The notes: generated from the letters alone by a model not told the origin. Counted from the stretch's first letter, positions 10,243 through 23,559 are shown. The stretch: DNA of 64,000 nt from Ectobius pallidus (GCA_964059195.1 CAXKWD010000001.1:118167751-118231750), one strand, 5' to 3'. Translations and numbers: made by a program.

Positions 10243-10352
10243 CTGGGAGGTCTCAAAATATGGTAGCCTAAACATTTTATACAGAAAGTTTAAAATAGAT
10301 CCACTATGTATTATAGTGCGACGGTTTTGTAGGCAACTTTTATTTTATCGTA
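10243..10352 (+). repeat. dispersed repeat, inverted partner of 8773-8868
   Basis: See the partner entry. Contains TTTTATACAGAAAGTTTAAA and TATTATAGTGCGACGG. Confidence 0.6.
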
Positions 10353-12245
10353 GTGTCCACTAAAGCTATCAATTCAGACTGAATATGAACTTGATGTGGT
10401 ATAAACAACAATCTATATATGTACAGTAGAATGATTAGTATTTTCGTTAGGCATTTTAATGCCAATACTCGTAACAAAGCAGTCACATATAAAACAATCT
10501 CCTATATTCGGGTTTAGAGTTCTACAATGTAGCCCTGGTCCAGACTAGTACGGATAATTGAGACTACTGCACAATTTCATAAACCAAGTGTCTAAGACAT
10601 ATAACAAAAAATGAAACAATAGCTTTCGCAACTCAGTAACACTATAAACCTGCATATATTTGTCAGGAATAATTTCTGCTCAAATGTCCTCACGAGGCCT
10701 TCTAGCTCATAAAAAAAATATGAATAGTTGCCGAGGATAGAATCCTTACATCAGAGTCTGCATGAATTATCGTGATCGCCACAGAGGTACATGTACACGT
10801 ATGCAATTAAGCACATTTCCGTTTCCGTACAAAAGGTACAGTATTAGTATTAGTGGAAGGGTTGGTGGCATATTAGTAAGAGGGGCTATTGAATTCTATT
10901 ACGTGCTTGGAAGCATCCTAGAATTCCTCAGTACATACGATAACATTTGGTTGACTACTCCCTCTCTTTAGCAGCTATTGTGGGAACATCAACTCAATGA
11001 TGTTATTACCCAACCATTTCCCCCTTCCTTACGGTCAAGTCACCCTATCGACGCGGGGTGATATAGCATCTTAAAACAATCTGGGACGCATCATCAAGCC
11101 GTGTGGAAGCTGGCACGTACGGTCCATTAGCCATCAACACCTCTCACAGCATTCCTTGGGGTCCTCTGAGTGAAGGGAATATAAGCAAACCTTCTGTTTC
11201 CTGCCATGGGGTGAAGAAGCTCAACAGAACACCCAGAAAGTTTTAATTAAAAGCTTCTGTTGCCTTATGTACCTATTGAGGAATTGTATATTCTATCGTT
11301 CAATTGTAAATATATTTTTGTAACATTTAAACAATTATCCGAATGAGTAGGGACTTCATGTTTTAGAGTCCTCCTCTATTAGTCTTTACACCATTGCACA
11401 CTGATCATTGGGTTAACCAACGTTAACTAGGGAAAGAATCTGGACTGATACCTTAACTGCCTGTCTCTAAAGCAAGCGATTAAATCATAGGTGATTGCAG
11501 CTTTAGTTTGGACTCCACGTGAAGCTGTAGGCCCCAGAAACTGATTTAACGGCTTCATTAATGTAAACACATAAAACTGGATATGTTCTAGCTTGTAGGA
11601 AACCTACTAATTTGATTTAATTCAGAATTAATTAAAATACTACGAACATGTAGTGAAGTGAAGGCAAAGGCAACAAAATTAAAAATCTTAAATATAGAAA
11701 TAACCTTACCTCAGTGGATAATTATCAAATAACTTGAAAAACTTATAAGTAGCAGGCATATTTATGCATAATGAGTATATGTAAGTATTCATTGAAGTGT
11801 TATACTAATACTTAAGCTTAGATCACTAAACAAGATGACTTATTAAACAGAAATTACTTTATAAATTACATTTCGGCAAATGTTAACTATGAGTTCGGTT
11901 TATTAATATTTGTGACTGATGAAACAGGAATGAAATTGATAGTTTTATCAATGCCACTAGAACCAGATTCGCTGTGAGTTGAATATTTTACAGATGAGAA
12001 GCGGGATTTGAGGCTTACAGAGATGCAAATTTGATCATCCTTAACCTAGCTCACGACCATTGCAATTGTCTGGTCACTGAAAGTAATGAATAAGTAATTA
12101 AACTGCAGGAACCAGAATAACTGCAAATTAAATTTCGATAGCAAGTGTTAAACTGGATGCAAGAATATTTTCATTATAATCATTCGTAACAAATGATAAA
12201 ATATTATATTAATTGTAAGCAGAGAAAAACTCCCATTTTCAATTC
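10353..12245. other. intergenic, no gene recognised
   Basis: AT-rich with a moderately GC-richer patch at about 10980-11220 that has no open frame. Nothing supported. Confidence 0.45.
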
Positions 12246-12430
12246 ACAGGATAGCAGGGTATGTATTGAAATTTGTTCTATTGTCGACTGTTGACTTCGT
12301 CCATTTCGAATCCCATTAGAAAATAAGCCATTAATTTTTCGGTGCGTTTTCAGACAGAAAAATGCACAGATAACATCATGTATATCAACTGAAATCAGCT
12401 ACAAAAGTCGGTCCGCTTTGTTTCCCCTAC
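12246..12430 (+). repeat. truncated copy of the 40.5-kb MITE family
   Basis: Shares ACAGGATAGCAGGG, GTCGACTGTTGACTT, CCCATTAGAAAAT-like and terminal AGTCGGTCCGCTTTG...CCCCTAC blocks with 40602-40750, in the same orientation. The left terminal repeat present at 40.5 kb is missing here, so this copy is 5'-truncated. Confidence 0.65.
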
Positions 12431-14515
12431 ATGTACATATATAATCATAATAAATCTGATTCATAAATCATAATAAATCATAATAATATGATTGGTTAAG
12501 AAATCCCAAGGTGTTTTTTACACTTTGGTTAATATTTGCCCAAGTTCAAGTTTTTTGAGGGTATAAGGAGAACAAACAAAGTAATTATTAACACGTTTAA
12601 CCACTCGTATAAATGAAAACGACGAAATACGAGTTTATGCAGAACAATTACCAACAAAGGGGCATAAATCGATCACATGAATGGATTAGGACGGGGTGAG
12701 TTGTGCAGTGCTACCTGAATATAGGTCATGAGGAAATCAAACCCGAGATCTTCCGCACTCGGGAGTCAACAAGATGACCGGTCTCATTCATCATCGCAAA
12801 CATTGTACTATCTAGCAGATATACACCCCATCATCGTTAACGTGCCAGCGTTATTAGACAATATTAATGAGGCAAACTACCTACTACCCACTATTTCTAG
12901 GAATAATCACTCCACACTTGAAACAATTCTCTAAAGTCGTTTATCACTGTTATGATGCTGCTGGAATACGTTGGAAACTGAAACTCGGTAACACTAAGAT
13001 CTTCATCAGGCCAAGATTCATCAGAAGTGCAGTTATAAAAACTTAGATTTCATATTTTCTTTTATGTGGGTTGTTTTAATATTTCGTGGGTTATTTTAAA
13101 ATTTGTATAAGTTTAGGCTAATGTAAGAACCACTACGGCATTTTTTCATGTGGAATGTAAAATTCTTTAGAAATAGGTGTTTAAATCTAAGAGTTGTTAA
13201 AATAAATTTTGTTCTAAACAAAACAAGCAATTCATCCTCTTTTATTTTAATAGGTCTTTATGCGGAGTTACTGCCTTAGTTATGTAATAGGTTCTTGCAT
13301 TCTGATTGGGTAATTTTATTTATAATTCATTTCCATCACTTTTTGGTTCAGATGTCTCTTCTCATACAAAATAGAGTGCCTATAGCTTACATGAAAAAAT
13401 AAAAAAAATAATGCAACAAGCATAACAACAAAGGCCTAATAGTTTTTATGGATTTAATTATCTAAACGTTAACATTCAAAGATAAAAATTATTAAGAAAG
13501 TGAAAATAAAACAAATGAGCAAAACGGGTACAGAGTTAGTTTTATTTAAATTTACTAACCGAATCTTGGAACACGTTTTTATCCAGTAGATCCGCTTTAA
13601 TTATTAGTTGTTATTTTCCTCTCGGTTGTACCTCCCCTTTGAAGGGACTTTGGAGCGGCCATACCACCAGCGCCTTACAGGACCGCCATCTATCTAAAGA
13701 GGAATTTCCTGTGGATCACGCAAATACTTTCTTGATCAGACAAGGGCAAAGAGGGCCTCCCAAAAAGAGCGTTCAGCCCAATGACGGGGGCCACCTTCAA
13801 GACAACATGAACACAAAGAATGAGACAACAGTTGCACACACATGCTCAAAGGGAAAAGGCGTGGATAGGATGACTGATAATGACGGTCAGATAGCAAGGG
13901 CCTCAAGTTCTCAGACATTCGCCTCACAGGATGAGAAAAAACCTCGGAAGATACCCGAACCAAGAAAAATTATAAAATAAGTAACATTAAACGAAAAAAC
14001 AATAAGTTCATTCAATTTACTAACTTCTGTACTACTTTCTTCCTCAATACGAATATAACAAACTAATGGATCTTTGCCAAGGACTTTAAATTCAAATTAT
14101 GACATATGAAACAGATTTTTGTACTTTACTGTCCCCTTTCCTTGGGCAGCAGTGGCACCTATCGTAACTTTGAATTTAATTTTGTTGTTGAAAAACTTCC
14201 CCCTCTTTTCCGAGAAGCAAAATTGACTACTTTGTTGAAATGAAATCTCTTAAGAAACTTCACATCGGAAATATAACTAGTAGGCTATTGTTGAGAAATG
14301 CTATGCTACAAACCACCTTGCCCTTTATGCCTTTTTCTTATTATCAAAGTTTTAACCTTATTTTACCCGAAGGTATATTAAGGTTTGCCCTTTATGCTTG
14401 TCCCTGGGTTATTGGATGTGTTTCCATTCTTCTTGGTTTGCCACTCGACATAAAACATCAAAATGTAGATACAACCAATTTAACATGCATGCATAAAATC
14501 ATAATATGAGGATGA
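12431..14515. other. intergenic, no confident gene
   Basis: Includes a hydrophilic 113-residue ORF (13639-13980) rich in Gln, Lys, Ser and Asn in a patch less AT-rich than its surroundings. I recognise no domain and see no clear splice context, so it is not called. Confidence 0.4.
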
Positions 14516-14517
14516 TA

Positions 14518-14782
14518 ATTCGTGGGTGCGTGGGAAAAAAGAGAGTTAAGTCCACTTCCTTGTTACTGAGAATTATTGAGACTTAACACCTTTTACCCGC
14601 CCAACATCGCTTTAGAGATGGATAAACCCATGAGGCACACATCCATAACTACCGTACGTTTTTGAATATGACTTACTGGACTTAACACAAATGTAGAGAA
14701 CATTTTTATCTTTAACTCTATGGACATATCTCAATTTTTGAGGATGGAGGACTTAACTCTCTTTGCCTGCGCACCCGCGAAT
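14518..14782. mobile_element. MITE with TA duplication (265 bp)
   Basis: Terminal inverted repeats of about 35 bases: left ATTCGTGGGTGCG...AAGAGAGTTAAGTCC; right ends GGACTTAACTCTCTTTG...CGCACCCGCGAAT. TA dinucleotides flank both ends (14516-14517, 14783-14784), as for Tc1/mariner-type elements. No ORF. Confidence 0.75.
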
Positions 14783-14784
14783 TA

Positions 14785-15660
14785 TTAATAGTAATAATAA
14801 ATCAACATTTCATTTTATTTAAAAATGCGTTGAATTATTTTAGTCCGGTTGGCAGAAACTTTATCCAGTAGGTTTTTAATAATATCGACGGACATGGGAC
14901 TGTCGCGTTTAATTATGCCATATCATCGATATATTCAGTTTCGAACCAGCATTCTTTAAAATAAAAATAAAAAATGCCAATAATTTAAAATTGTGCAGGG
15001 CCAAAGAAAGTATACGCTAGATGTTTCTACCAACATTTTTTCCCCTCAACAGAGCCCTCAAGTAAAGATGTTCACATCAAAATATAGTGAACAACCTTCG
15101 CTGAAAATGGCATTGAGTCATCACAAAGAGTAGGAAACTGAATTATGAATTACTTTTCCCAGGTTGTGAATGAGACATTCCGGAGCTATTCTATGAAGTC
15201 CAGCACAGATCTTAATCTTCGGGAGGAATTTTACTATCCAAGTAGTCTATTTCAAAATTATAAATGCATAATCTATAATAAACTGTGTTTGCTTTGTGTA
15301 AGAATATTCGTGTGATGGATTCTTGAAGTTGGTAACACAAAACCGTTGCTTTCTGTTGCTATGTTGTCATGGGTGCATGCTGAGTGAGGTTTGTGTATGC
15401 TGTATCTTTGATACTGATTGCAAGCCCATGCGATAAAAGCTTGCAGGCGTTGATAAGACAGTGAGTCAGGGATATCCTGACACAACTTATCTAGACGACA
15501 GTATTTTCTTTGTACTGACGTATGAGTCCAATACGTCCTATCATCACAGGGATACACATAATATCTATGCAATAATGCTTTCAGTGGCATTAGCCCGTCC
15601 TTTTGTTCTTGTATAGTAGGCACATATCATTAGTAAACTAAAAAGTAATATCGTACATAT
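14785..15660. other. intergenic, no gene recognised
   Basis: A 116-residue minus-strand ORF (15273-15623) has no recognisable motif. Nothing else supported. Confidence 0.4.
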
Positions 15661-15886
15661 TAATTCCTTTATTGCAACCAAGTGGTCATGTGCATGTCAT
15701 AATTATGTGGATGAATGGAGCAATGGTGGAGTGACATATGCCAGGGGAAAGAAGAGCATCCGGAGAAAACCTGCCCAGACCCCACTTTGTCCACCACAAA
15801 TTCCACATGCCTCCACCGAGATTCTAACCCGGGTCCTAGCAGTGGAAGGCGAGCTGTCTAACCACTCAGCTAAGGGGACGGCCTAA
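15661..15886 (-). repeat. tRNA-derived SINE, family D
   Basis: On the minus strand a tRNA-like head (A-box region TTAGCTGAGTGGTTAGACAG, B-box GGGTTAGAATC) is followed by a body and ends in TTGCAATAAAGGAATT-like sequence. The tail and body match the plus-strand copy at 23560-23792. Confidence 0.7.
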
Positions 15887-18827
15887 TATTATAGCCTACG
15901 TCATATTATGTTACTAGATTTCGTCTTCCGGACTTATCCGACGCAATTTTGTGTTGAGAATAATGGTTAAGTCGTGATTTCAGGCTCACCTTTTGGCCTA
16001 TACGATAGATATTTTCTTTCTCTTGTGATAGGCCTATGTGATATTGTCTTTAAGTTCTTCTAACAGTATGTAAATATTATTTATGGGGAAACTTGAAAAA
16101 TAAAGTGTATAGGTCAATTTGCCATACATAAGAAGAACTAAAAGACAATATCACAAAATAAATTAACTCTATCTCGGAAGCTGAACTTATGCGCGTGAAA
16201 GAAAATTTCCTAAAAAGGTGCCAGTATTGTGTGGATGCAAGAGGAGAACATTTCCAACATCTCTTGTGATGAAGTACATGGTTATTTTCATTGTAATTTT
16301 AACTGTAAATGTGAGAACCTGAATCATTACACCGACCGCGGCATTATTTGCGTAGATATTTCACCCGATCGCTCGGGAGCTGGAGCTATGCCAGCCGCGA
16401 CGCAGAAACCCGCGTCATTGGCCAACTCTTGCGTGGGACTCACTGTATATGGAAACTACGATAGATATATATATAAACGGCCATTTAGTTGGTCATTTCC
16501 ATTGTGTTTTTGGGTAAGAATTCGATCTCGTAAGGATGAAAAAATACCATTCATTGTACTTGTGGAATCTGGAAAAGTTAATACAATCTTCAAGACCTCT
16601 GTTATACGAGGTTATACCTCGTACAAAGATATAAATCAAAATCTTATGCACATTCCCACACACCTTGAAATGTTTGATTTACAAAAAACATATTGCTTCA
16701 CCGTTGGATTTCAAATACCAACTCCTCATCGTGTGCATTCAATTTAGTATCGGTATCAGCTTCAGGAAAATACCTTTCCGTAACTAGAAAGTCATTAACA
16801 TTTTATTTCAGTTGTCAAACAAATATTTAGCCAAAATGTTTGGAAAATATTATATACCCGTACTATTATGGCATTCACAATTAAAATTATATACATATTA
16901 TCATTTTAACTGAGACTGCTATTAACTAGGAATGTTAAAAAATAGCCCTCTTTGAAATATTGCTTTCCAGAAGTACATAGATAGATTTTAATTTCCTCTT
17001 TGAATAACGATTTCTGGTACCCATAAGTCAAGCTTGTCTGTGAAATTATAAATAACGGAATGTGTTATCAATGCTAAAAGAACTGTAAAAATATTGCGAC
17101 TTAATTACTTACCAAGTAAGAGAGGATTCGTACCTAATTTGGAGGGAAACAACAAGAACTTCTGATTAAATTTTAATTTTCATATAAATTGTTCTTCGTG
17201 CACAAATTCTTAAGAAATAATGCATTTTCAAAATTCATAATTTATGCATTGTTAATGCATAAACTCCGATAGTTTTGATGAAGGTAGTCGTATACTAAAT
17301 AAACTGGTACAATGAAAGAATTGGTGTTGTATTCATTGCATTCTGGATTCAACATATGCAGGGTAATAATGACCATTGACTTATAACGAACTATAACCGG
17401 CAGATGAAACGCCCCCTCAGCTATTTACTCTTTCAGAAGCAGGGTTGGCATTTTCCCGTCCAAAACTAATATATAGGTAGGCCTATACCATCCCATTGAG
17501 AAAAACTGGTAAATACCGGGCATCAATGGGAAAACTTGAAAACATTATGTTAACAAATTCCAGCTTTATGGATTATATTCTTATATTCTTATGCTTTATT
17601 ATATATAATATAGGCTATGTATATTATATAAATTTGTGTAATTTCTTGATAAATAGTTTTAAAACAAATATCAAGCTTTATGATTCCATTTTGCAATAAA
17701 TAAACCTTAAGAAATATTAACTTTTATTGTTAATTGTTTATAGAGGCTGTAGTACGGTAGCCAAGCCCAAAATAAATAAATGAAGAACTGAAGTTCTGAT
17801 TAAAAAACATAAATGTAAATCCATAAATGCACAGTTCAGTTTCAATCAGAAGAGGAGCCTTTTCCAAAGATATTTTTTCATCTGATATTTAGTAGTGAAT
17901 CACCTTCTATGTGGTGGAAGAACCTTAAAAGAAGTGGAATTGATATAAACTATCTGGAACTCATGGAACACTTTCAAGAATGCCCTGCATCATCTTTGGA
18001 GTATATTTTTTCAAATTTCTCATTTATTCATAACAAAACTTGAAACAGATTAGGATTTAAACAGCTTCTAAATTAGTGTTTTCTTACATGATGTTGAACT
18101 TCAAAATGAAAACAAACTTTAGATTGGTAAATGTTTAGAAATTCCACCATTGCACTTTTAATTACGTTGTGTAGAACCTACTTTCACTTTTTTTGTCATA
18201 CTTTAATGTAGGATGAGCTATATGCAGTACAATTTTAAAAAGAAAAGTTTTATGTACACTTCTTGAAGTTTTTGAATAAACTTGAATTTCATTTGCTTTA
18301 GTGTACATCCTTAAAGTTTACTTTTATGTAGATTGCTATTTCTGAGACTGGAGAAAAATGTCATTATATATGGAAATTATGTACGCGTATTACCAGGATT
18401 TTTTCTATATTATAGAAGTACTCAATGGAATCAAGTCATGGCATGACACTTTCAATTTATTCTAGCCTATCTTGCCTAACCTATTTGTTTTACGGTTGCA
18501 TAAAAATATTTCAACAGCTGGATAGCCTGAGTATATGTAACAATACGTTTACAATGTTATTGTATAATTAGAGTAAGACTTAAAAAAGTGTATTTTGTTA
18601 CATTAAAAATTGCAATAACAGTATAGATTAGGCCTACTGAAAAAATGTAACAATCAAAATTATTTCAGCAATGAGATTTTCCAGTTTTTCCCATGTGGAG
18701 AAAACTAAATATTTCCCAGGAAGGTACATAGGCCTACATGTTTTTACCATGGTATATACCAGGGGTGGGGAAATCATTGCCAACCCTGTGGAGAAGCAGG
18801 ACCAGTAATATGTCCTTGCCAACTAGT
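15887..18827. other. intergenic with one hairpin element, no gene recognised
   Basis: Contains the hairpin at 16038-16154 (separate entry) and a 172-residue ORF (16229-16747) without a recognisable domain. The rest is AT-rich. Confidence 0.4.
16038..16154. mobile_element. foldback/MITE-like hairpin (117 bp)
   Basis: 24-base arms with one mismatch: GTGATATTGTCTTTAAGTTC at 16038 and its complement ending TATCAC at 16154, separated by about 69 bases. Flanking duplication not resolved. Confidence 0.55.
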
Positions 18828-19437
18828 GGAAAGAAAATAATAGGAATGTTAAATTCAATTTTATGGAGTAGAAATATAATCAATAGTACAAAAACGAAAA
18901 TATTCAAAACCATACTAGAGTATAGTCTTCTACGGAGCAGAAACATGGACATTAAATAAAAAACATTTTAACAGATTGAACGCATTGGAAATGGACTTCT
19001 GGAGACGGTCTGCCAGGATATCTAGGAAAGATAGGATTAGGAATACGGAAATACGACGTATTATGGAAGTAGAAGAAGAGAGTGCAGTCACAATTGAAAT
19101 GAAACGACTTCGATGGTATGGACATGTACGTAGAATGGGAGAAGAAAGAATACCTAGAATCGTACAGGAATGGGAAAGTAAGAGAAGAAGAGGAAGACCT
19201 GCTACTACCTGGATACAGAATGTACACATGTCAATGGAAAGATTTGGTTTAGTGGAGGAAGATGTACAAGACAGGGATAAGTGGCGAAATGTAGTGAGCA
19301 GTGTAGAGTTCTGAATGGTGGTATCATATTTTGTGTGTCAGGATGAGTTATGTGATAGTGCTTGACTGTTGTATTTGTTTGGTTGGAGACAAACCTCTGT
19401 TTTGAGGAATTTCTCATTTAATAAATTTATTTATTTA
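18828..19437 (+). pseudogene. 5'-truncated non-LTR retrotransposon, C-terminal end
   Basis: The frame beginning near KKIIGMLNSILWS and reaching TKIFKTILEYSLL matches the region just after the reverse transcriptase of RTE/Jockey-type LINEs. A one-base shift near 18930 separates it from a YGAETWTLNKKHFNRLNALE continuation, which leads into the 112-residue ORF 18976-19314. That ORF carries the typical C-terminal motif RLRWYGHVRRM followed by RRRGRPATTW. The stop at 19314 is followed by about 120 bases of 3' untranslated sequence ending in ATTTATTTATTTAAAT. Endonuclease and polymerase core are absent, so it is a dead 5'-truncated copy. Confidence 0.8.
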
Positions 19438-19589
19438 AATATTTAATTAGTCCGATAGAGATAAGACCATGAGGTATTCACTTCCCCTCTACCAGATTAA
19501 TAAAAACTACAATTAAAATACAAAAATTATTACTAGAAAAAGTTACAATAATAAAAAGAAAATAGCACTGACACGAAAGTTATGATATG

Positions 19590-19602
19590 AAATTACAATA
19601 AC

Positions 19603-19640
<38 letters not shown>
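19590..19640. repeat. AAT trinucleotide microsatellite
   Basis: Run of (AAT)n preceded by an imperfect AATTACAATAACAATAAT stretch. Confidence 0.95.
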
Positions 19641-19641
<1 letters not shown>

Positions 19642-22294
19642 GTAGGTCACACTCATTACTTCTCCCTAAAGTCGAACTATATTCCTTGCATATTATACCG
19701 TTATCTTATTAAACACTCGAAGTACAGGTACCCTTACAGACCTACCTTGCCGACCAGATTTATGCAATTTGCTGTTACAATAACAGACTAATTTACATGG
19801 TAAATGCATATATAGCATCTATTCACTACAAACTGACACTGACCCCTGCCATTGTGAAAAGCTAAGCTGAAACGTTACTTGAGTCATAATTAGCCTAGAA
19901 AGTTTAAACACCGAATATTAAAGTCTGAACTGCAGAAATATAGCTGTTTCCATTTGCAGAGTGGAGTAGGGCAAAAAAATAATGTCGAGCGTTAGCACCG
20001 AGCCTCGTAGTTCCGCTGATCGGCACAGACTCTCAGCCACGCTGGGTAAATCTGCTGCCTTCAGCCGATGCGATGGTAGAAAGAAACTTTTTGTTATTAA
20101 TCACGCAAAATAAGTAGCAGTAATACCTATGAAAATTGTACTTTATTGTGCTTACCTTGATTATAAGAGGTGCTGGCAAAGTCCCTCCATTTTATCACAC
20201 ATTCGTCATACAATCTTAGAACAATTTCAATTAGGCCTACACATCAAATTATTTCGTGATTTTGCCTAATTCGAGTGTAATAGGCTTACTACTCCAATAT
20301 CTGACCTATTTTACAAATTTTCTCCTCATCAAGCACTCGTGAGTATTTTCTTGATTTTTTCGACACAGAAACTATTTGTTTAAAGCTATTTATTAGGCTA
20401 CAAGTGTAAGTAGGCCTACCGTGCTTCTGTTTTGGAACGGAATACCGGAATTTTATTTAAGTTTTCCACGGACTTTTTCACAATACAGTTCTTAAAATAG
20501 GTCTGTACTATAAAGATTCTTTACTGTAACGAATATTTTATGTGGTGCCATTCGTTAACACAATTTTGAAACATCTACAGACATCAGTCGCGTAATATGG
20601 GAACCGGTAAACTTTAGCTTGGCGGACGGCCCGGCGACATCCAACCATCAGCTTTCTTCAGTCTCACCGGCTCAGGAGTAATAGCATGGAATACTCTGTA
20701 GATTATTAACTTAAAATAAAAACGTCTGTCCTCTGTACAATATTGCAAGCCTAAATCAAGCAGATAATAACCACTCACTACAGTAACATGATCTTTCAGC
20801 TCAAAGTTTTGATGCTAATAAAAACAAGACAGTACACAGTACAGCACAGACAGTACAGTAACCTGTATCCTCCTCTGTTTTGGTGTCGTTAACTTACAGC
20901 TCTAAATCTTTCGAAAACAGGTTTATTTTGCTGAGAAGTAAAGATTTTCAATAGCCTATCTTAACAGATTGGATATATCTATACAAAAATTGCAAGAATA
21001 GGTCTCTACAATAATTTAAAGAACTAAATACATGTTTGACTGCATTACTTTTTCTCAGTGAAGGATTTACTACCTGAGCATTAGTAGCTTTTAAACATTC
21101 ACATAATAGTTATCTTGTTTTTAATAATCATAGAGCATTTATATTAACTTCAGCTTGTTCTATATTCCATTTTTTAAAATAGGTCAATCCATAGAAACTA
21201 CAGAAAACATAATTTTATAGTTTTTCAAATTATCCTACACCAATAATTTCAGAGAAACATACCACAGTATTTAAAATGCAATTAGTAATATTCAGGTAAA
21301 ACTCTATGTAATGAATGCACAATTTTAATTTGGCGGTAATATTAATTCGTGTAAGGTTTTAACAAGGGCCTATATTGGAAAACTATATATATATAATCTA
21401 GACTTTCCCCAACTGAGTAATAAACTTCATACTGGGTATATTTTAAAGAAAAAATATGTTCCTTGAAATAAATATTTAATTCTTCCTTTTTAGGTTATAC
21501 AACTTAACTTTCTGGTTTTAAAAATAGATTTTCTAAAATATTAAGATATATGTTTTTAGTACTGAAGTATTGTGAACATTTACATGTTTCAGTCTGGGAC
21601 TACTTTAAGATAAGCAATAACAATTTCCTTAGAATTGTTAGAAGTTAGGTCAATCTTGCAGTAATGAAGCCCTGACCGATCTGACACCTTCAAATTCCAT
21701 TTATCATACCTTTGTTAATGCTGTTTCCAAAACCACCTCAAAATGAACATATAAAGATTGACAATACTACAAGCAATAAGATTTTTAGCTGTTTTTATAT
21801 TTATAAATAGACAAAAGGAAAAATCATATAATCTTGAAGATAAATATAACTCATTGATTTTCGAACACATTTCATTTGAGAGAACATACCTTTCGTCTTA
21901 ATGTAGGCTACTTATTGAAAGCTTATTTTCAAGTTTATAGTTCAATTTGAAAGTGATGTTTTCGTGTGCATGTAATATACTGTATTAAGTTTTTGACACC
22001 CCTTAGAAGTAAAAGCTAAGAGCTTCTGAACTCCAATAATTTTAGCAGACATGTTGACCCATTACTCCAATCAATATTCCATATTTCAAGGAAAGAGGAC
22101 AAGTTAAGTTTGGGAGCTGTGATGATATGGAATGGAAATCCACAAACGTATTTTTAATCGATAGATGCGCATCTTTAAACATACTCTGATTGCCAGTGTT
22201 TCAGAAAAATACTCTTAATAAAGTAGGAGATTCTCAAGTATTCTGCATTTTTCTTCAGAACACTGCACAATACCAGATAAAATGTACGTCTTAC
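19641..22294. other. unassigned region downstream of the 22.3-kb candidate exon
   Basis: Mostly AT-rich. Two less AT-rich, CpG-bearing patches stand out at about 19980-20090 and 20590-20680. The first holds a 43-codon frame from ATG 19982, not recognised. If the exon at 22295-22368 is real, this stretch would be intron of that minus-strand gene. Confidence 0.35.
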
Positions 22295-22368
22295 CTTGAA
22301 AAGAGGTTAGATCCACCCATCATCAGAGAAACCGCCACTACCACATTCACTAGGGCAATATATCCCAT
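22295..22368 (-). CDS. candidate first coding exon of a host gene
   Basis: On the minus strand an ATG at 22368 opens 24 codons, mostly hydrophobic (MGYIALVNVVVAVSLMMGG and on), followed by a near-consensus donor TCAAG|GTAAGA at 22295/22294. A stop lies in frame about 60 bases upstream, so this could be the first coding exon of a signal-peptide or membrane protein. Supporting context: the upstream side (22480-22965) is a tandemly duplicated, CpG-containing block that could be promoter. I do not recognise the protein and could not identify downstream exons. Chance occurrence is possible at this length. Confidence 0.35.
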
Positions 22369-22479
22369 TGTATTATTTAATTTCGCTACTTCAGAAAGCA
22401 AATGCACAGTCACATAATTTAGGTTTATTAGTTATTAAAGAATGCTTACAGAAAGTATGTTGTAATGCATGTACGGACA

Positions 22480-22965
22480 CAGACGCAAATTAACACTAAA
22501 TAAACTATAACGTGCTGCGTAATTTACGAAATATCTATGAAATACACTTCTTCGGTCATTTATGCACACAAACAATATATATTTCATATCAGATCGACTC
22601 TATTTAGCCCGATTTAAGTAGATCATCCGAACTTTCCCAGTAAAACAACGTGAACCCACAGCACTCATGTCCAGCACCACTACCCACAATACCGTTGGAT
22701 AGAGAGCGCAAGATTACACTGTACACAGTCACATATGAACACTAAATATACTCTACCCTGCAAAAATTTACATAAATAACTATTACATGCAACACCTCGG
22801 TAATTTATGCACACGAACAATATATGTTTTACATCAGAACGATACACTTTGGCTGGATTTCATATACCGAACTAGCGGACTAAATACTGTGCGGAGTGCG
22901 GTCGCATGATTCACGTCTATCACTACCCACAATACCGTGGGAAAGGAGCGCTATGGAGGGAGAAA
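22480..22965. repeat. tandem duplication of about 245 bp
   Basis: Two copies in direct orientation. TATGCACACRAACAATATAT recurs at about 22561 and 22807, and CACTACCCACAATACCG at about 22678 and 22921, both near 245 apart. Copies are clearly diverged. The conserved CACTACCCACAATACCG near each copy's right end suggests a protein-binding site. Confidence 0.75.
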
Positions 22966-23559
22966 TCTGATAAGTTGAAGTGAGTAGATTCTCAAACGTA
23001 GAAATTCTTAAGACAATATTTTATACTTAGCAATCACATATTTTATTTATTCCACTTACTGTTTTAGCATATTATTACTATAATAAATTATTGTTAAAAA
23101 CTCGATACTCATAATAATAGGCAAAATTGCAATAACCAATACGGACAGTACCAATATGGACATAATCGACATGTCTATAAAATCTGCCCTGAGCAAGAAA
23201 ACATCCAAAATTTAATTCGTTATATTCATTTTGGCCTGCAATAAGTTATTTTCAAGTGTTGCAATAGGTCTTTACAACAGAGAGATTGTTATCGAGGGCA
23301 GGTACACTACCTAGTTGACTGTTATGTTACATGAATACTATATTTTGGTATTTAGCTACATAAAATACAAGTCATGCGAAACATTTTGAACCATGGATAT
23401 ATTGGTTCTAAAATATTTTCACATCAGTGCGTGAACCGTTGGTCAACCGGCTAGCACGTACGTCATTTCCATACGTACGTTTAACCGGGCATTGCAATCT
23501 CAGGTACAAATGGTACGCAATAGTTGCAATATCCAATATAATAATAAAAATAATAATAC
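22966..23559. other. intergenic, no gene recognised
   Basis: AT-rich. Contains ACGTACGT-type words at 23455-23480 in a less AT-rich patch. No feature called. Confidence 0.4.

Noticed and set aside
13639..13980. 113-residue hydrophilic ORF
   Set aside because: No recognisable domain or splice context. Possibly an exon, but not supportable from sequence alone.
16229..16747. 172-residue ORF
   Set aside because: Length alone is notable, but composition and motifs suggest nothing known, and neighbouring DNA has no gene signals.
18930..19229. Minus-strand ORFs opposite the LINE remnant
   Set aside because: Shadows of the plus-strand reverse-transcriptase C-terminus.
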